Of a stretch of 64,000 nt of DNA, positions 52,115-61,240 are shown one piece after another. Position numbers and translations under genes: made by a program. Location: assembly GCA_003258795.1 (NCBI GenBank), contig QHMH01000005.1, positions 62,001 through 126,000 on the forward strand, read 5' to 3'. The notes under the pieces are model-generated. The model searched no databases. It was not told the origin of the DNA and was given only the letters and a program-made list of their open reading frames with translations. The DNA comes from Candidatus Melainabacteria bacterium (GTDB lineage: Bacteria; Cyanobacteriota; Vampirovibrionia; Gastranaerophilales; Gastranaerophilaceae). Positions within the stretch are counted from its first letter, which is position 1. Each line of letters starts with the position of its first letter.

Positions 52115-53491
52115 ATGGTAAAGACTGCAGAAAAACGAAATATGCTTGTACCTCAGGATATAGAGGCAGAAGAAGCGATTTTAGGTGCAATACTTATAAA
52201 TCCGGAAGTGCTCTCAAAAATTGTTGAGTATCTTTCACCACAAAGTTTTTATAAAATTGCACACAAACACGTTTATGAGGCGATTTTACAACTTTATAAC
52301 CAAAACTGTAACATTGATATAGTTACGGTTTCAGATACTTTAAATATGAACTCAAAGCTTGAAACAGTTGGTGGAAGAGCGTTTATAAATGATTTGTCAT
52401 ACAAAACAGTAACAAGTGCAAACGTAGAATATTATGCCAAAATAGTTCAAGAAAAGGCTATTAAAAGAGCTCTTATTTCAGCTGGCGCAGAAATCGTAAA
52501 TGAAGGATATAACGTTAATCCAACTGAAGAATCACTTGATGTTGCAGAAAAATTGATATTTGACATTGCTTCAAGAAAAGCAACCAAGGATATGTCACAC
52601 ATTAAAGATTTGGTACTTGAAAGCTATGAGGATATTGAATATAGATTTAATCACAGAGATCAGCTTACAGGATGTCCTACTGGTTTTTATGATTTGGATG
52701 ATTTTACAAATGGTTTGCAAAAATCAGATTTGATTATTCTCGCAGCTCGTCCTTCTATGGGAAAAACTGCTTTTGCACTGAATATTGCACAAAATGCTGC
52801 AATTAGACATAAAGTTCCAGTTGCTATATTTTCACTTGAAATGTCAAAAAAACAATTGGTACAAAGAATGATGTGTTCTGAGGCTGAAGTTGATTCTCAA
52901 AAAATTAGAAAAGGAAATATGCAGCGAAAAGACTGGGATAAACTTACCAACGCTATGGAAGAAATCTCTAATGCTCCTATCTATATTGATGATACCGGTG
53001 GTTGTACATTGACCGATATTAGAGCGAAATGTCGTCGCTTAATTATGGAAGAAAAGAATTTAGGTTTAATCGTAATTGACTACCTTCAACTTATGGAAGG
53101 CTCTGGAAAAGAAGAAAGAATTCAACAAATTTCTGCAATTTCAAGAGGGTTAAAGACAATTGCAAGAGAAATCAACGTCCCAATTATTGCGCTATCGCAA
53201 CTTTCAAGAGCCGTTGAACAAAGAAAAGACAGACGTCCAATGCTTTCAGACTTGAGAGAATCTGGTGCAATTGAACAAGATGCCGACGTTGTAATGTTTA
53301 TTTACCGTGAAGACTATTACCGTGATAGCGAAGACGGTGACGGAGAACAAATGAAACCTACCGGAAAAGAAGGTAAATCAGAAATTATAATTGCAAAACA
53401 AAGAAACGGCCCTGTTGGCTCATTTGACCTGCTTTTCCAAGGAAGTATTACTAAATTCAAAAACCCGATAAAGAATACGGAAGTATTTTAG
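52115..53491 (+). CDS. dnaB: Replicative DNA helicase DnaB
   Basis: Hexameric 5'-3' helicase of the replication fork, 458 aa, no intein. N-terminal primase-interacting domain PQDIEAEEAILGAILINPEVL and a RecA-like domain with Walker A LAARPSMGKTAFALNIAQNAA, the IFSLEMSKKQLVQRMM segment, Walker B LGLIVIDYLQLM, and LSQLSRAVEQRKDRRPMLSDLRESGAIEQDADVVMF. ATG 52115 is taken; a TTG at 52109 also opens the frame and the ribosome site is weak. The next gene starts directly after the stop. Confidence 0.97.
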   Translation: MVKTAEKRNMLVPQDIEAEEAILGAILINPEVLSKIVEYLSPQSFYKIAHKHVYEAILQLYNQNCNIDIVTVSDTLNMNSKLETVGGRAFINDLSYKTVTSANVEYYAKIVQEKAIKRALISAGAEIVNEGYNVNPTEESLDVAEKLIFDIASRKATKDMSHIKDLVLESYEDIEYRFNHRDQLTGCPTGFYDLDDFTNGLQKSDLIILAARPSMGKTAFALNIAQNAAIRHKVPVAIFSLEMSKKQLVQRMMCSEAEVDSQKIRKGNMQRKDWDKLTNAMEEISNAPIYIDDTGGCTLTDIRAKCRRLIMEEKNLGLIVIDYLQLMEGSGKEERIQQISAISRGLKTIAREINVPIIALSQLSRAVEQRKDRRPMLSDLRESGAIEQDADVVMFIYREDYYRDSEDGDGEQMKPTGKEGKSEIIIAKQRNGPVGSFDLLFQGSITKFKNPIKNTEVF

Positions 53492-55099
53492 ATGGACGAA
53501 TTTAAACCCTATTTCACAAACGACGGGAGTGTCGGACTGTATAGTGATGCCGATAATGATGTGTATCACTCTGTTTATGGTGCTCTAACAGAAGCTTATG
53601 AAAAGTTCGTTTTTCCTTCAAATATAGATGAGCTTTTAACGACCAAAAGTGAAATAAAACTCCTCGATATCTGCTATGGAATAGGCTATAATACAAAAGC
53701 ATTTATTCAATATACAAATAATTGTCTAAATAAAATATCAAATAAGGATGTTGAAGTAATAGCTTGTAAAAATTATTCAAAAGACAACTCGATTGATTTA
53801 AACGAAGATAAAACTTGCACGAAAAATTTTTCTAATAATTTAAAAAACAATATAACATGCGAAAAGGTCGACTCGATAGATACCAATAACAGTACGACAC
53901 CATTAAACAATGAAGTCGAAACGATAGATACCGATAATGTCATAAATAAAAATTCTCAAGGTATCGATACGATACATACTGATAACAAATTTGATTTTAA
54001 TTCAAAAAAAGTTTGTAAAAAAACAAAATGTATCAATTCGATATATGGTGATAATCTTAAAGAAAAAGAAGGTACAAATTTTTCAAGAAACTGTATGGAA
54101 AATCTGCATGGAAGATTTGAAATTGTAAAATTTTTGAACGATGTAAATTTAAAAGTATTTAATAGTGGAAGGTTATTTTTTAAAAATATTTTTTTTAGAA
54201 AAACAAAAAAATCAAAAAATTTTGACAACGAATTTAAAATTCAAATTGATTCAATTGAAAAAAACAATAAATTACTTTCTATTTCTCCTTTTATAAATGA
54301 AGGAGTTAACTTGAAAGATGTATTGAATATTGATATAGAAGAGGCGAAAAAGGCACGAGCAAAGAAGAAACCAAAAGCTATAAAAAAAGAGTATAGAATT
54401 TCAAAAGACATCAATAGGATGTTGCTAAGAAAAATATATAAGAATATAGATGTTGATTTTGTTAATGAAGTAAGGGAAAATTTTAGTCGTTTTTTGTCAC
54501 GAGATATATGCCTTTATTTTGATTTTTTGAATTTTAACAGGTATGATAAGTCAAAAATGAATGTTTTATCCGCCTTCTTACATAATATATATTATCGTTA
54601 TATATCGCTACGTAACAAATACGGGGCGAAAAGCAAGCTGGATAACGTTTTTGATGTAAGACTCATTAAAGACGACGCCATAAGCTTTCTATCAAGCAAT
54701 AAAAATGTTTATGATATTGTCTTTCTTGATGCTTTTACTCCTACAAAATGTCCTGATCTCTGGACAGTAGATTTTTTTAAACTTGTATATAATGCTATGA
54801 GTGATAACTCTATTTTAATTACTTATTCAAATTCTGCTGCTGTTCGTCACGCTCTTTTGGATAATAATTTTTACGTTGGTAAAAATCAGCATATTGGGAC
54901 AATCGCTTCAAAAAATCCAAATATGATAAAATGTCCTCTTGATGATTTTGATTTAAAGCTTATAAATTCTAAAGCAGGAATTCCCTTTAGAGGTTTTTCT
55001 TCTGGTATAATTGAAAGAAGATGTGAGGAAGTTAAAAATAGTACATTGCCTACTGCATCTCAAGTTTTCAAGGAGAGAAAAAATGCAAAAAAAATATGA
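53492..55099 (+). CDS. MnmC-like tRNA methyltransferase interrupted by a repeat-bearing insertion
   Basis: The outer parts match the MnmC methyltransferase domain (tRNA wobble U34 modification). The N-terminus NDGSVGLYSDADNDVYHSVYGALTEAYEKFV with SAM motif LLDICYGIGYNTKAFI (to residue 74) belongs to it, as do residues 385-535, which include YDIVFLDAFTPTKCPDLWTVDFFKLV and SAAVRHALLDNNFYVGK. Between them is an Asn/Lys-rich insertion of roughly 150 residues (about 95-250) with degenerate repeats of the type V-D-S-I-D-T-N-N, plus a Lys-rich linker near 285-300. The frame stays open and codes through. Length is 535 aa against about 250 for the lone domain. It follows dnaB directly and overlaps the FAD oxidoreductase by 17 bp. 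Methyltransferase identity is likely; activity is uncertain. Confidence 0.75.
   Translation: MDEFKPYFTNDGSVGLYSDADNDVYHSVYGALTEAYEKFVFPSNIDELLTTKSEIKLLDICYGIGYNTKAFIQYTNNCLNKISNKDVEVIACKNYSKDNSIDLNEDKTCTKNFSNNLKNNITCEKVDSIDTNNSTTPLNNEVETIDTDNVINKNSQGIDTIHTDNKFDFNSKKVCKKTKCINSIYGDNLKEKEGTNFSRNCMENLHGRFEIVKFLNDVNLKVFNSGRLFFKNIFFRKTKKSKNFDNEFKIQIDSIEKNNKLLSISPFINEGVNLKDVLNIDIEEAKKARAKKKPKAIKKEYRISKDINRMLLRKIYKNIDVDFVNEVRENFSRFLSRDICLYFDFLNFNRYDKSKMNVLSAFLHNIYYRYISLRNKYGAKSKLDNVFDVRLIKDDAISFLSSNKNVYDIVFLDAFTPTKCPDLWTVDFFKLVYNAMSDNSILITYSNSAAVRHALLDNNFYVGKNQHIGTIASKNPNMIKCPLDDFDLKLINSKAGIPFRGFSSGIIERRCEEVKNSTLPTASQVFKERKNAKKI
53867..54055 (+). repeat. Degenerate 24-bp repeats, partly on a 48-bp period, inside the MnmC-like gene
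   Basis: Related 24-nt units start at 53867, 53915 and 53963 (exactly 48 bp apart) and at 54032; a weaker one starts near 53783. They encode VDSIDTNN, VETIDTDN, IDTIHTDN, INSIYGDN. All spacings are multiples of 3. The third unit overlaps the palindrome GTATCGATAC. Confidence 0.75.
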
Positions 55100-56324
55100 T
55101 ATAGTTGTTGCTGGTGGTGGAACATCTGGTTGTGCTTGTGCGTATACAGCATCTTTACTTGGTTTAAAAACTTTGTTGATAGAAAAATCAATTCACTTAG
55201 GTGGTGCAATTACATCTGGACTTGTTATCCCTGCTATGAAATCTTCTGACAATCAAATTAACACAGATTTCTTTGAAAAACTCTCAAATACTTTGAAAAA
55301 TTTGGGTGGTCAAGTTACTTATATGGGAAATATCGGATGGTTTAATCCTGAGCTTACTAAAATTGCTCTTGATAGATTGATGTTATCTGCAAATGTAGAT
55401 ATCATTTTTGCAAAAAAAATTCACTCAGTAGAATTTGAAAAAAATGAAGTTTTAGGCATTTTTCTTGATGAAATGTTATCGGAATATATCGAAACGACAT
55501 ATCTTGTAGATGCGACTGGTGATTGTGAAATTGCAAAACTTTGTGATTGTGATTTTTTAGAAGAAAAATTCCAATCTTCTTCACTTCGTTTTCAAATGTC
55601 GGGTGTGGATTTAGAAAAATTTTCAAAATGGCTGCTTGATTTCGACAAAGACAGAAATGTTACAACATGTGAGGTTATAAATGGAGATATTCATCTTTCT
55701 ACTGCATGTACTGACAATGGAAACTGGGCATTAAGACCTATATTTGATTTGGCTATAAAGAACGGGGATTTAGAGCCTCGCGATTGCACTTACTTCCAAA
55801 TTTTCACCGTTGCAGGAATGAAAGGCACGATAAACTTCAATGCCCCTCGAATTGAGCTTAACCCTTTGAATATTGACTCAAAAGCTTTAATTGAAGGTAG
55901 AGAAAGCATCTTAAGACTTTCAAAATTCTGCTGTAAATATTTTCAAGGCTTTGAAAATGCTTATATATCAAACATTTCAGACATTGCAGGAATTAGAGTT
56001 TCAAGACGTATTAGGGGAAAATATGTTTATACAAAAGATGATTTAATTTCCGGAAAAACCTTTAAAAATCCCGTTTTAAATGGAAATTACCCTATTGATA
56101 TTCATTCAAATAAAAATGGAAAACTTGAAAAAATTACAAGAGATTACCAATTACCTGTTGAATCGCTAATCTCATCAAATTATGACAATCTTTTCGTTGT
56201 AGGTCGTGCAATAAGTGCCGATTTCGAAGCTCAATCTGCTCTTCGTATTCAGCCATCTTGCTTCTCTATGGGTGAAGGCCTTGCCAAATTTTTAGCAAAA
56301 GAGCAAAAAAAAACCGTAGATTAA
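55083..56324 (+). CDS. FAD-dependent oxidoreductase
   Basis: Flavoprotein of 413 aa. The N-terminal Rossmann dinucleotide fold is clear (YDIVVAGGGTSGCACAYTASLLGLKTLLIEK), followed by LGGAITSGLVIPAM, TYLVDATGDCEIAKLCDCDF, GIRVSRRIRGKYVYTKDDL and a second FAD-contact end NLFVVGRAISADFEAQSALRIQPSCFSMGEGLAKFL. This matches the FAD_oxidored group (similar to GidA/FrdA-type and xanthan-lyase-like flavoproteins); the substrate is unknown. The start at 55083 has AAGGAGAG 6 nt upstream and lies inside the end of the MnmC-like gene, so the pair is coupled. Confidence 0.9.
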   Translation: MQKKYDIVVAGGGTSGCACAYTASLLGLKTLLIEKSIHLGGAITSGLVIPAMKSSDNQINTDFFEKLSNTLKNLGGQVTYMGNIGWFNPELTKIALDRLMLSANVDIIFAKKIHSVEFEKNEVLGIFLDEMLSEYIETTYLVDATGDCEIAKLCDCDFLEEKFQSSSLRFQMSGVDLEKFSKWLLDFDKDRNVTTCEVINGDIHLSTACTDNGNWALRPIFDLAIKNGDLEPRDCTYFQIFTVAGMKGTINFNAPRIELNPLNIDSKALIEGRESILRLSKFCCKYFQGFENAYISNISDIAGIRVSRRIRGKYVYTKDDLISGKTFKNPVLNGNYPIDIHSNKNGKLEKITRDYQLPVESLISSNYDNLFVVGRAISADFEAQSALRIQPSCFSMGEGLAKFLAKEQKKTVD

Positions 56325-56333
56325 ATTCTACGG
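56314..56333. terminator. Hairpin spanning the FAD oxidoreductase stop codon
   Basis: A 7-bp stem CCGTAGA / TCTACGG (56314-56320, 56327-56333) includes the stop codon in its loop. A run of A residues precedes it, so only minus-strand transcripts would see a T-run; on the plus strand it is a poor terminator. Confidence 0.4.
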
Positions 56334-56576
56334 CAAAATTAAAATTAAGAGAGAGAGAGATGATAATATAAATTAAACTTTTCTCGGATTAGGGTAACTC
56401 TCCCTTTTTTCTTTATTTATCTCTTACTCTTATATAAAGTTTTTTTGTTTATAAAAATTGCTTTTTTTTATTTGAAATGTTAACTTATATTAAGCACTGC
56501 TTTTAAAATTTTAACGTCTGTAAAACTAAAGCCCATCTCTATTGCATTATAAGTATTTTAGTTCAATAATTCTGTT

Positions 56577-58913
56577 ATGAGTATCGAACAAAAAACCCTA
56601 AATTTATTGGAATTTGACAAGGTTCTTGAGAAATTATCAAGCTTTGCGGTTACAAATCAAGGTAAAAATTTATGCAAAACTCTTTTACCTCTCAATGGAT
56701 TTATAAACATAAGGCAGGCTTTGAGATTGACTCGTGAAGCCAAAATTATGATTGATAATTTTTTAAATTTTCCTCTTGAAGTTATCTCAGATACAGAAAT
56801 GCTTGATAAACCTTCTTATCTGATTGAAGACGAGCTCATTGAACTTGCAAGAACATTAAGGGGAGCAAGACTTGTTAAAAATTTCTTAAAAGAAAGTTCA
56901 TATTTATCTGAGTTTGCATCAAACCTTTTTGTAAATAAAGAGCTTGAAGATAAAGTTTTGGACACTTTTAACGATGAGGGTGAAATCAAAAAAGATGCAA
57001 CAAAAAAGTTAGCAGGGCTTTATTCTTCTCTTAAAGATGCAGATTCAGCTTTACGTGAAGAAATTTTTTCGCTATTAAACTCTTCTGCTTTTAGCAAACA
57101 CTTACAAGAAAATATTTACACATTCCGTGAAGACAGAGTTGTATTTCCTATTAAGGCAAGTTCCAAAAATCTAATTGACGGAATTGTACACGATGTTTCT
57201 GCAAGTAGTTTATCGGTATATATCGAACCGAAACAAATTATACCTTTAAATAATAAAATTAGAGAATTAGGAATTGAAATTAAGCTTGAACAAAAACGTA
57301 TATTAACAGAATTGACGAATGAATTTAAACTTGTACGTGATGAAATAAAGAACAATGAAATTATTTTATCAGAGCTTGACTTTTGTTTTGCAAAAGCAAA
57401 ATATGCAATATCTTTAAAGGCTTGTGAGCCTGAGATTGTAGAATATGGGTTTATGTCTTTTGAAAAAATGCGTCATCCATTGTTATCTGAATATGTTGAA
57501 AATGTTGTTGAGAATGATTTTGAACTTGGAAAAAACTATAAATCTATTTTGATTAGTGGTGCAAATACAGGTGGTAAAACTGTTTTGTTAAAAACTGTTG
57601 GATTATTTGTTTTAATGGCAAAATCTGGGCTATTTTTGCCTTGCAGTAGTGCGAAAATTTTTCCTTTTGCAAAAATTTTCGCTGATATTGGAGATGAACA
57701 AAGCATTGCGCAGAGTCTTTCAACTTTTTCATCTCACATGAATAATATTATCGATATTTTGAAACAAGCTGATGAAAACACTCTTGTTTTGCTTGATGAA
57801 ATATGTTCGGGAACTGATCCTGTTGAGGGTGTTGCTCTCGCACGTGTTATTTTAAACAGACTTGCTAAATTAGGTGTTTTTTCTTGTATTACAACTCACT
57901 TTAGCGACTTAAAAAATTTAGAATATTCCAACCCATATTTCAAAAATGCATGCGTAATGTTTGACAAAACTACTTTGAAACCAACATATAAGCTTGTTAT
58001 TGGTATTCCTGGGGTCAGCAACGCTATTTTGATTTCTGAAAATTTAGGTTTAGATGAAAAACTTGTTGATGAAGCTAAAGAACTTGTAAAAAAAGATTTA
58101 TCGATAAACATTATTGACAAGTTGCAAGAAGAAAAAGTGGAAACAGAAAAACTTCTTGAACAAGCACGAAAAGACAGTGAAGAAACTCAAAAAATAAAAA
58201 AAGAATTTGAACAAAAGCTTTCTGATTTAAAAAAAGATAAAAAGAAAATTATAAATACTTTAAAACACAAATTTGATAAACAGATTGATGATGCAAAGGA
58301 AGAAATCAAAGATGTTTTAACTGAAATGAGAAGAGAAAAATCTGAAAAAATTGCAAGACGTTCTTATTCAAGACTTGCAAAGCTTGATAAGGATTACACA
58401 GAAGTCAAAAATAAATTTGAAGACAAAGAGAAATATACTGAGGTTGATGTTAACAATCTAAAAATTGGCGATGTATTTTTGCTTAAAGATCTTCACCAAA
58501 AAGTAAAACTTTTGTCGCTTCCTGACAAAAATTTAAATGTTATGGTTGAAATGGGTCTTATAAAGACAAAAATTAAGGTTAATAAGCTTGCTATGCTTGA
58601 TGAAAGACTTATTTCGAAATCTGTAAAAAAATATACACCCAAAGATACATATAAAATTGAACGACATAGTATGTCAAATACCCTTGACTTAAGGGGATAT
58701 AGGGTTGAAGATGCTCTCGATAGTCTTGAATATTTTCTTGATAGAGCAAGTCTTGTAAACCTTACTCCAGTTTATATTATTCACGGACATGGCACTGGCG
58801 CATTAAGATTAGCTGTGGTGGATTTTCTTGACAAGTCACCTTATGTTGCAAAACATAGGTTTGGAAGTGAATACGAGGGTAGGGACGGTGTTAGTGTCGT
58901 TGATATAAATTAG
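56577..58913 (+). CDS. mutS2: MutS2 family ATPase/endonuclease
   Basis: MutS-like protein that acts on recombination intermediates or stalled ribosomes rather than mismatch repair. The 778-aa protein lacks the MutS mismatch-recognition domain. It has a lever/core region, the ATPase with Walker A LISGANTGGKTVLLKTVGL, DIGDEQSIAQSLSTFSSHM, Walker B TLVLLDEICSGTDPVEGVALA and THFSDLKNLEY. A Lys/Glu-rich coiled coil (about 520-630) and a C-terminal Smr nuclease domain (LDLRGYRVEDALDSLEYFLD, YIIHGHGTGALR) follow. It follows a 252-bp gap in which I see no gene; coaD follows after 12 nt. Confidence 0.96.
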   Translation: MSIEQKTLNLLEFDKVLEKLSSFAVTNQGKNLCKTLLPLNGFINIRQALRLTREAKIMIDNFLNFPLEVISDTEMLDKPSYLIEDELIELARTLRGARLVKNFLKESSYLSEFASNLFVNKELEDKVLDTFNDEGEIKKDATKKLAGLYSSLKDADSALREEIFSLLNSSAFSKHLQENIYTFREDRVVFPIKASSKNLIDGIVHDVSASSLSVYIEPKQIIPLNNKIRELGIEIKLEQKRILTELTNEFKLVRDEIKNNEIILSELDFCFAKAKYAISLKACEPEIVEYGFMSFEKMRHPLLSEYVENVVENDFELGKNYKSILISGANTGGKTVLLKTVGLFVLMAKSGLFLPCSSAKIFPFAKIFADIGDEQSIAQSLSTFSSHMNNIIDILKQADENTLVLLDEICSGTDPVEGVALARVILNRLAKLGVFSCITTHFSDLKNLEYSNPYFKNACVMFDKTTLKPTYKLVIGIPGVSNAILISENLGLDEKLVDEAKELVKKDLSINIIDKLQEEKVETEKLLEQARKDSEETQKIKKEFEQKLSDLKKDKKKIINTLKHKFDKQIDDAKEEIKDVLTEMRREKSEKIARRSYSRLAKLDKDYTEVKNKFEDKEKYTEVDVNNLKIGDVFLLKDLHQKVKLLSLPDKNLNVMVEMGLIKTKIKVNKLAMLDERLISKSVKKYTPKDTYKIERHSMSNTLDLRGYRVEDALDSLEYFLDRASLVNLTPVYIIHGHGTGALRLAVVDFLDKSPYVAKHRFGSEYEGRDGVSVVDIN

Positions 58914-58925
58914 AAAGGATAACTT

Positions 58926-59405
58926 ATGAAAATTGCTATATACCCTGGAAGCTTTGATCCAATAACAAATGGGCATTTGGATATTTTAAAAACAAGTGCT
59001 GAAATCTTTGACAAAGTTATAATTGCGGTTTTAAATAATTCCGAAAAAAAAGGATTTTTGACGACTGATGAAAGAATTTTTCTCATAAGAGAAAGCATTA
59101 AAGATTTAAAGAATGTTGAAGTAGACGGTTTTGACGGCTTAACCGTTGAGTATGCAAAAAAAGTTGGAGCAAAGGTGCTTATTAGAGGACTTCGAGCTGT
59201 TTCTGATTTCGAGTATGAAATGCAACTTTCTCAAGCAAATTCTGCTTTAGCAAAAGACATTAAGACTGTTTTTTTGACAACAAAACCTAAGTATAATTTT
59301 ATTTCTTCAAGAACAGTTAAAGAAATTTTCTCTTTAGGTGGCGACATATCATCATTTGTCCCAGAAACTGTTGAAAATTACTTAAAAAAACAATTTGCTA
59401 AATAA
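58926..59405 (+). CDS. coaD: Phosphopantetheine adenylyltransferase
   Basis: Fourth step of coenzyme A synthesis (4'-phosphopantetheine + ATP to dephospho-CoA). The 159-aa nucleotidyltransferase has AIYPGSFDPITNGHLDILKTSAEIF (the T/HxGH-type site reads TNGH), LIRGLRAVSDFEYEMQLSQANSAL, and FISSRTVKEIFSLGGDISSFVPETV. AAAGGA lies 7 nt before the ATG. Confidence 0.97.
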   Translation: MKIAIYPGSFDPITNGHLDILKTSAEIFDKVIIAVLNNSEKKGFLTTDERIFLIRESIKDLKNVEVDGFDGLTVEYAKKVGAKVLIRGLRAVSDFEYEMQLSQANSALAKDIKTVFLTTKPKYNFISSRTVKEIFSLGGDISSFVPETVENYLKKQFAK

Positions 59406-59467
59406 AAATAATTGTTGTAAAATTATTTTATAACGAGGTTAGTTGTGGAACTTGAGAGGATTTTGAA

Positions 59468-60079
59468 ATGAGTATTCAAAGAAATGGAATGGAAGAGCTT
59501 TTAAAACGACTTGAATTGACTTTAGAACAAAGTTTTTCTATTTTACCAAATTACCTTGTTGTCGTAAAAGTAAAAGAAATTGAAGCTTTAATCGACAGAA
59601 TATATCAAAGCATCCCTGGAGAAATACAGGAAGCAATGCAAATTTTAAGAAGAAAAGATGATTTACAACTTCAAGCGCAGAAAGAAGCTGAAAGAATCAT
59701 CTATGATGCACAAAATGAAGCTGCAAGATTATTGAGCGAAGCTGATATTTTAAGAAAAGTTCAACAAGAAGCTGAAAAGATTAAAGCTCAAGTTTTGCTT
59801 GAATGTGATGAAGCAAGAAAAAGAGCTTTAAATGATGCTGAAAATATTAGAATTCAAGCTGTTGACGAAGCTAAAAGACTTAAAGATGAGGCTGATATAT
59901 ATGCTGAACGTGTTCTTGCAAACCTTGAACACGATTTGACAGAATTACACAAAGAAGTTAAAAACGGACAAATTTATATGGAAAAATTACGCTCCGAAAA
60001 CAACTCTAATTTGAGTCAAATTTACCCACAAAACGCTCAAACCGAAGCCTCTCAATCAGATGATTTTGTTATAGAATAG
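59468..60079 (+). CDS. Coiled-coil protein (V-type/F-type ATPase b-subunit-like helix), function unknown
   Basis: The 203-aa protein is nearly all helical with long heptad-like Ala/Glu/Arg stretches (LQAQKEAERIIYDAQNEAARLLSEAD, ECDEARKRALNDAENIRIQAVDEAKR) and no membrane span. A conserved-looking N-terminus (LEQSFSILPNYLVVVKVKEIEALIDRIYQSIP) precedes them. It recalls DivIVA-like or ATPase stalk-type coiled coils often annotated beside coaD in Gram-positives and cyanobacteria, but the role is not known. AGAGG lies 9 nt before the ATG; tsaE follows closely. Confidence 0.75.
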   Translation: MSIQRNGMEELLKRLELTLEQSFSILPNYLVVVKVKEIEALIDRIYQSIPGEIQEAMQILRRKDDLQLQAQKEAERIIYDAQNEAARLLSEADILRKVQQEAEKIKAQVLLECDEARKRALNDAENIRIQAVDEAKRLKDEADIYAERVLANLEHDLTELHKEVKNGQIYMEKLRSENNSNLSQIYPQNAQTEASQSDDFVIE

Positions 60080-60089
60080 AGGTTTGGTT

Positions 60090-60545
60090 GTGCCTACTTT
60101 CAAATGTAAAACCCTTAAAGATACTGAATTACTTGCAGAAAAATTTGCGAAAAATATTAAGGATAATGGTATCTTTGTAAGCCTTTATGGTGAAATTGGT
60201 GCAGGAAAAACTGCGTTTGTAAAACTTGTTGCAAAAGCGTTGGGAATAAAAGAAAAAGTTACAAGTCCGAGTTTTGTTATCTTAAATGAATATCACACTG
60301 GGTCACTACCTCTTTATCATTTTGACCTTTATAGACTTGAAAATGAGGGGGTTAAGACTATTGTTGATGAGTTGAGAGAATATACAAAAAATTGTATTAC
60401 TTTCGTTGAGTGGGCAGAATTTTCTCAAGATGAAATTCCTTTTGAACACTTGAAGATAAATGTTTCTTATGGCGATGATGAAGAAAGAATTTATGACTTT
60501 GAACCTTATGGAAGTCAGGCAGAAAGCGTGGTGAATGCACTTTGA
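60090..60545 (+). CDS. tsaE: tRNA threonylcarbamoyladenosine biosynthesis ATPase TsaE
   Basis: ATPase that works with TsaB and TsaD in making t6A at tRNA position 37. The 151-aa protein has Walker A LYGEIGAGKTAFVKLVAKALG, then KVTSPSFVILNEY, LYHFDLYRLENE and ITFVEWAEF. The start is GTG 60090, 7 nt after AGAGG; a TTG at 60084 is too close to the ribosome site. Overlaps tsaB by 4 bp. Confidence 0.95.
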   Translation: MPTFKCKTLKDTELLAEKFAKNIKDNGIFVSLYGEIGAGKTAFVKLVAKALGIKEKVTSPSFVILNEYHTGSLPLYHFDLYRLENEGVKTIVDELREYTKNCITFVEWAEFSQDEIPFEHLKINVSYGDDEERIYDFEPYGSQAESVVNAL

Positions 60546-61159
60546 GATTATGTTTTGATACGTGTTTAAATAAAATGTATTTAGCTTTGGGTGATGATAA
60601 AAAGCTTATTTCTTCAAAAATTGTTGAAAACACACAAACACATTATCACTCTGCTTTTTTGATATCAGAGATAAAAAACATATTAAAAAATAATAATCTT
60701 ACTGTAAATGACATAGATTGTATTGTTACAAACGTTGGTCCAGGAAGTTTTACAGGGATTAGGGCCTGCATTACAGTAGCAAAAATTTATGCTCAATTTT
60801 TGAATAAAAAAGTTATCCCTGTGTCATCTCTCGAAATCCTTTCACGTTTATCTGATAAACAATGTGTTGAGGTTATTACTGATGCAAGAAAAAATTGTTA
60901 TTATTATGCAAAATTTATCGATAAAAAAGCAGTTGTTGAACCTAAAGTTTTGCCGGTTGATGAATATCAAATGTCCAACTGCGATATAATTTCTGAAAAA
61001 ACGCTTGTTGAAAAAGGTTTAGATGCTATTGCATACGAAGATTTGAATGCTGATTTGGGAAAAATTCTTTATGAAGTTTCTCTTACAAAGACTCCTACAA
61101 CTTGGGAAAATCTTGAACCTTTGTATCTTCAACCACCACCTGTTTCTCTAAAAAAATGA
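60542..61159 (+). CDS. tsaB: tRNA threonylcarbamoyladenosine biosynthesis protein TsaB
   Basis: Non-catalytic ASKHA-fold partner of TsaD and TsaE. The 205-aa protein starts at a TTG overlapping the tsaE stop (RLCFDTCLNKMYLALGD) and carries NTQTHYHSAFLISEIKNIL, IVTNVGPGSFTGIRACITVAKIYAQ and VITDARKNCYYYAKF, all family-typical. The TTG fits because no ATG occurs before residue 12. tsaD is not in the window. Confidence 0.92.
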   Translation: MRLCFDTCLNKMYLALGDDKKLISSKIVENTQTHYHSAFLISEIKNILKNNNLTVNDIDCIVTNVGPGSFTGIRACITVAKIYAQFLNKKVIPVSSLEILSRLSDKQCVEVITDARKNCYYYAKFIDKKAVVEPKVLPVDEYQMSNCDIISEKTLVEKGLDAIAYEDLNADLGKILYEVSLTKTPTTWENLEPLYLQPPPVSLKK

Positions 61160-61240
61160 CATATAACTTAAATTTTTATTTTTTTTATTTTTTGTTCAAG
61201 GTAAAATACTCTCGTGTGATATGTGTTATGAGGAATTATA

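Noticed and set aside
53783..54055. CRISPR array or tandem mobile repeats
   Set aside because: The units are degenerate, in frame, inside a coding sequence, and lack spacer structure and cas genes.
56334..56576. Gene or RNA in the gap before mutS2
   Set aside because: Only low-complexity AT and a GA-rich run are seen; a TTGCAT/AATAAT pair ends 6 nt before the mutS2 ATG and would make a leaderless message, too weak to call.
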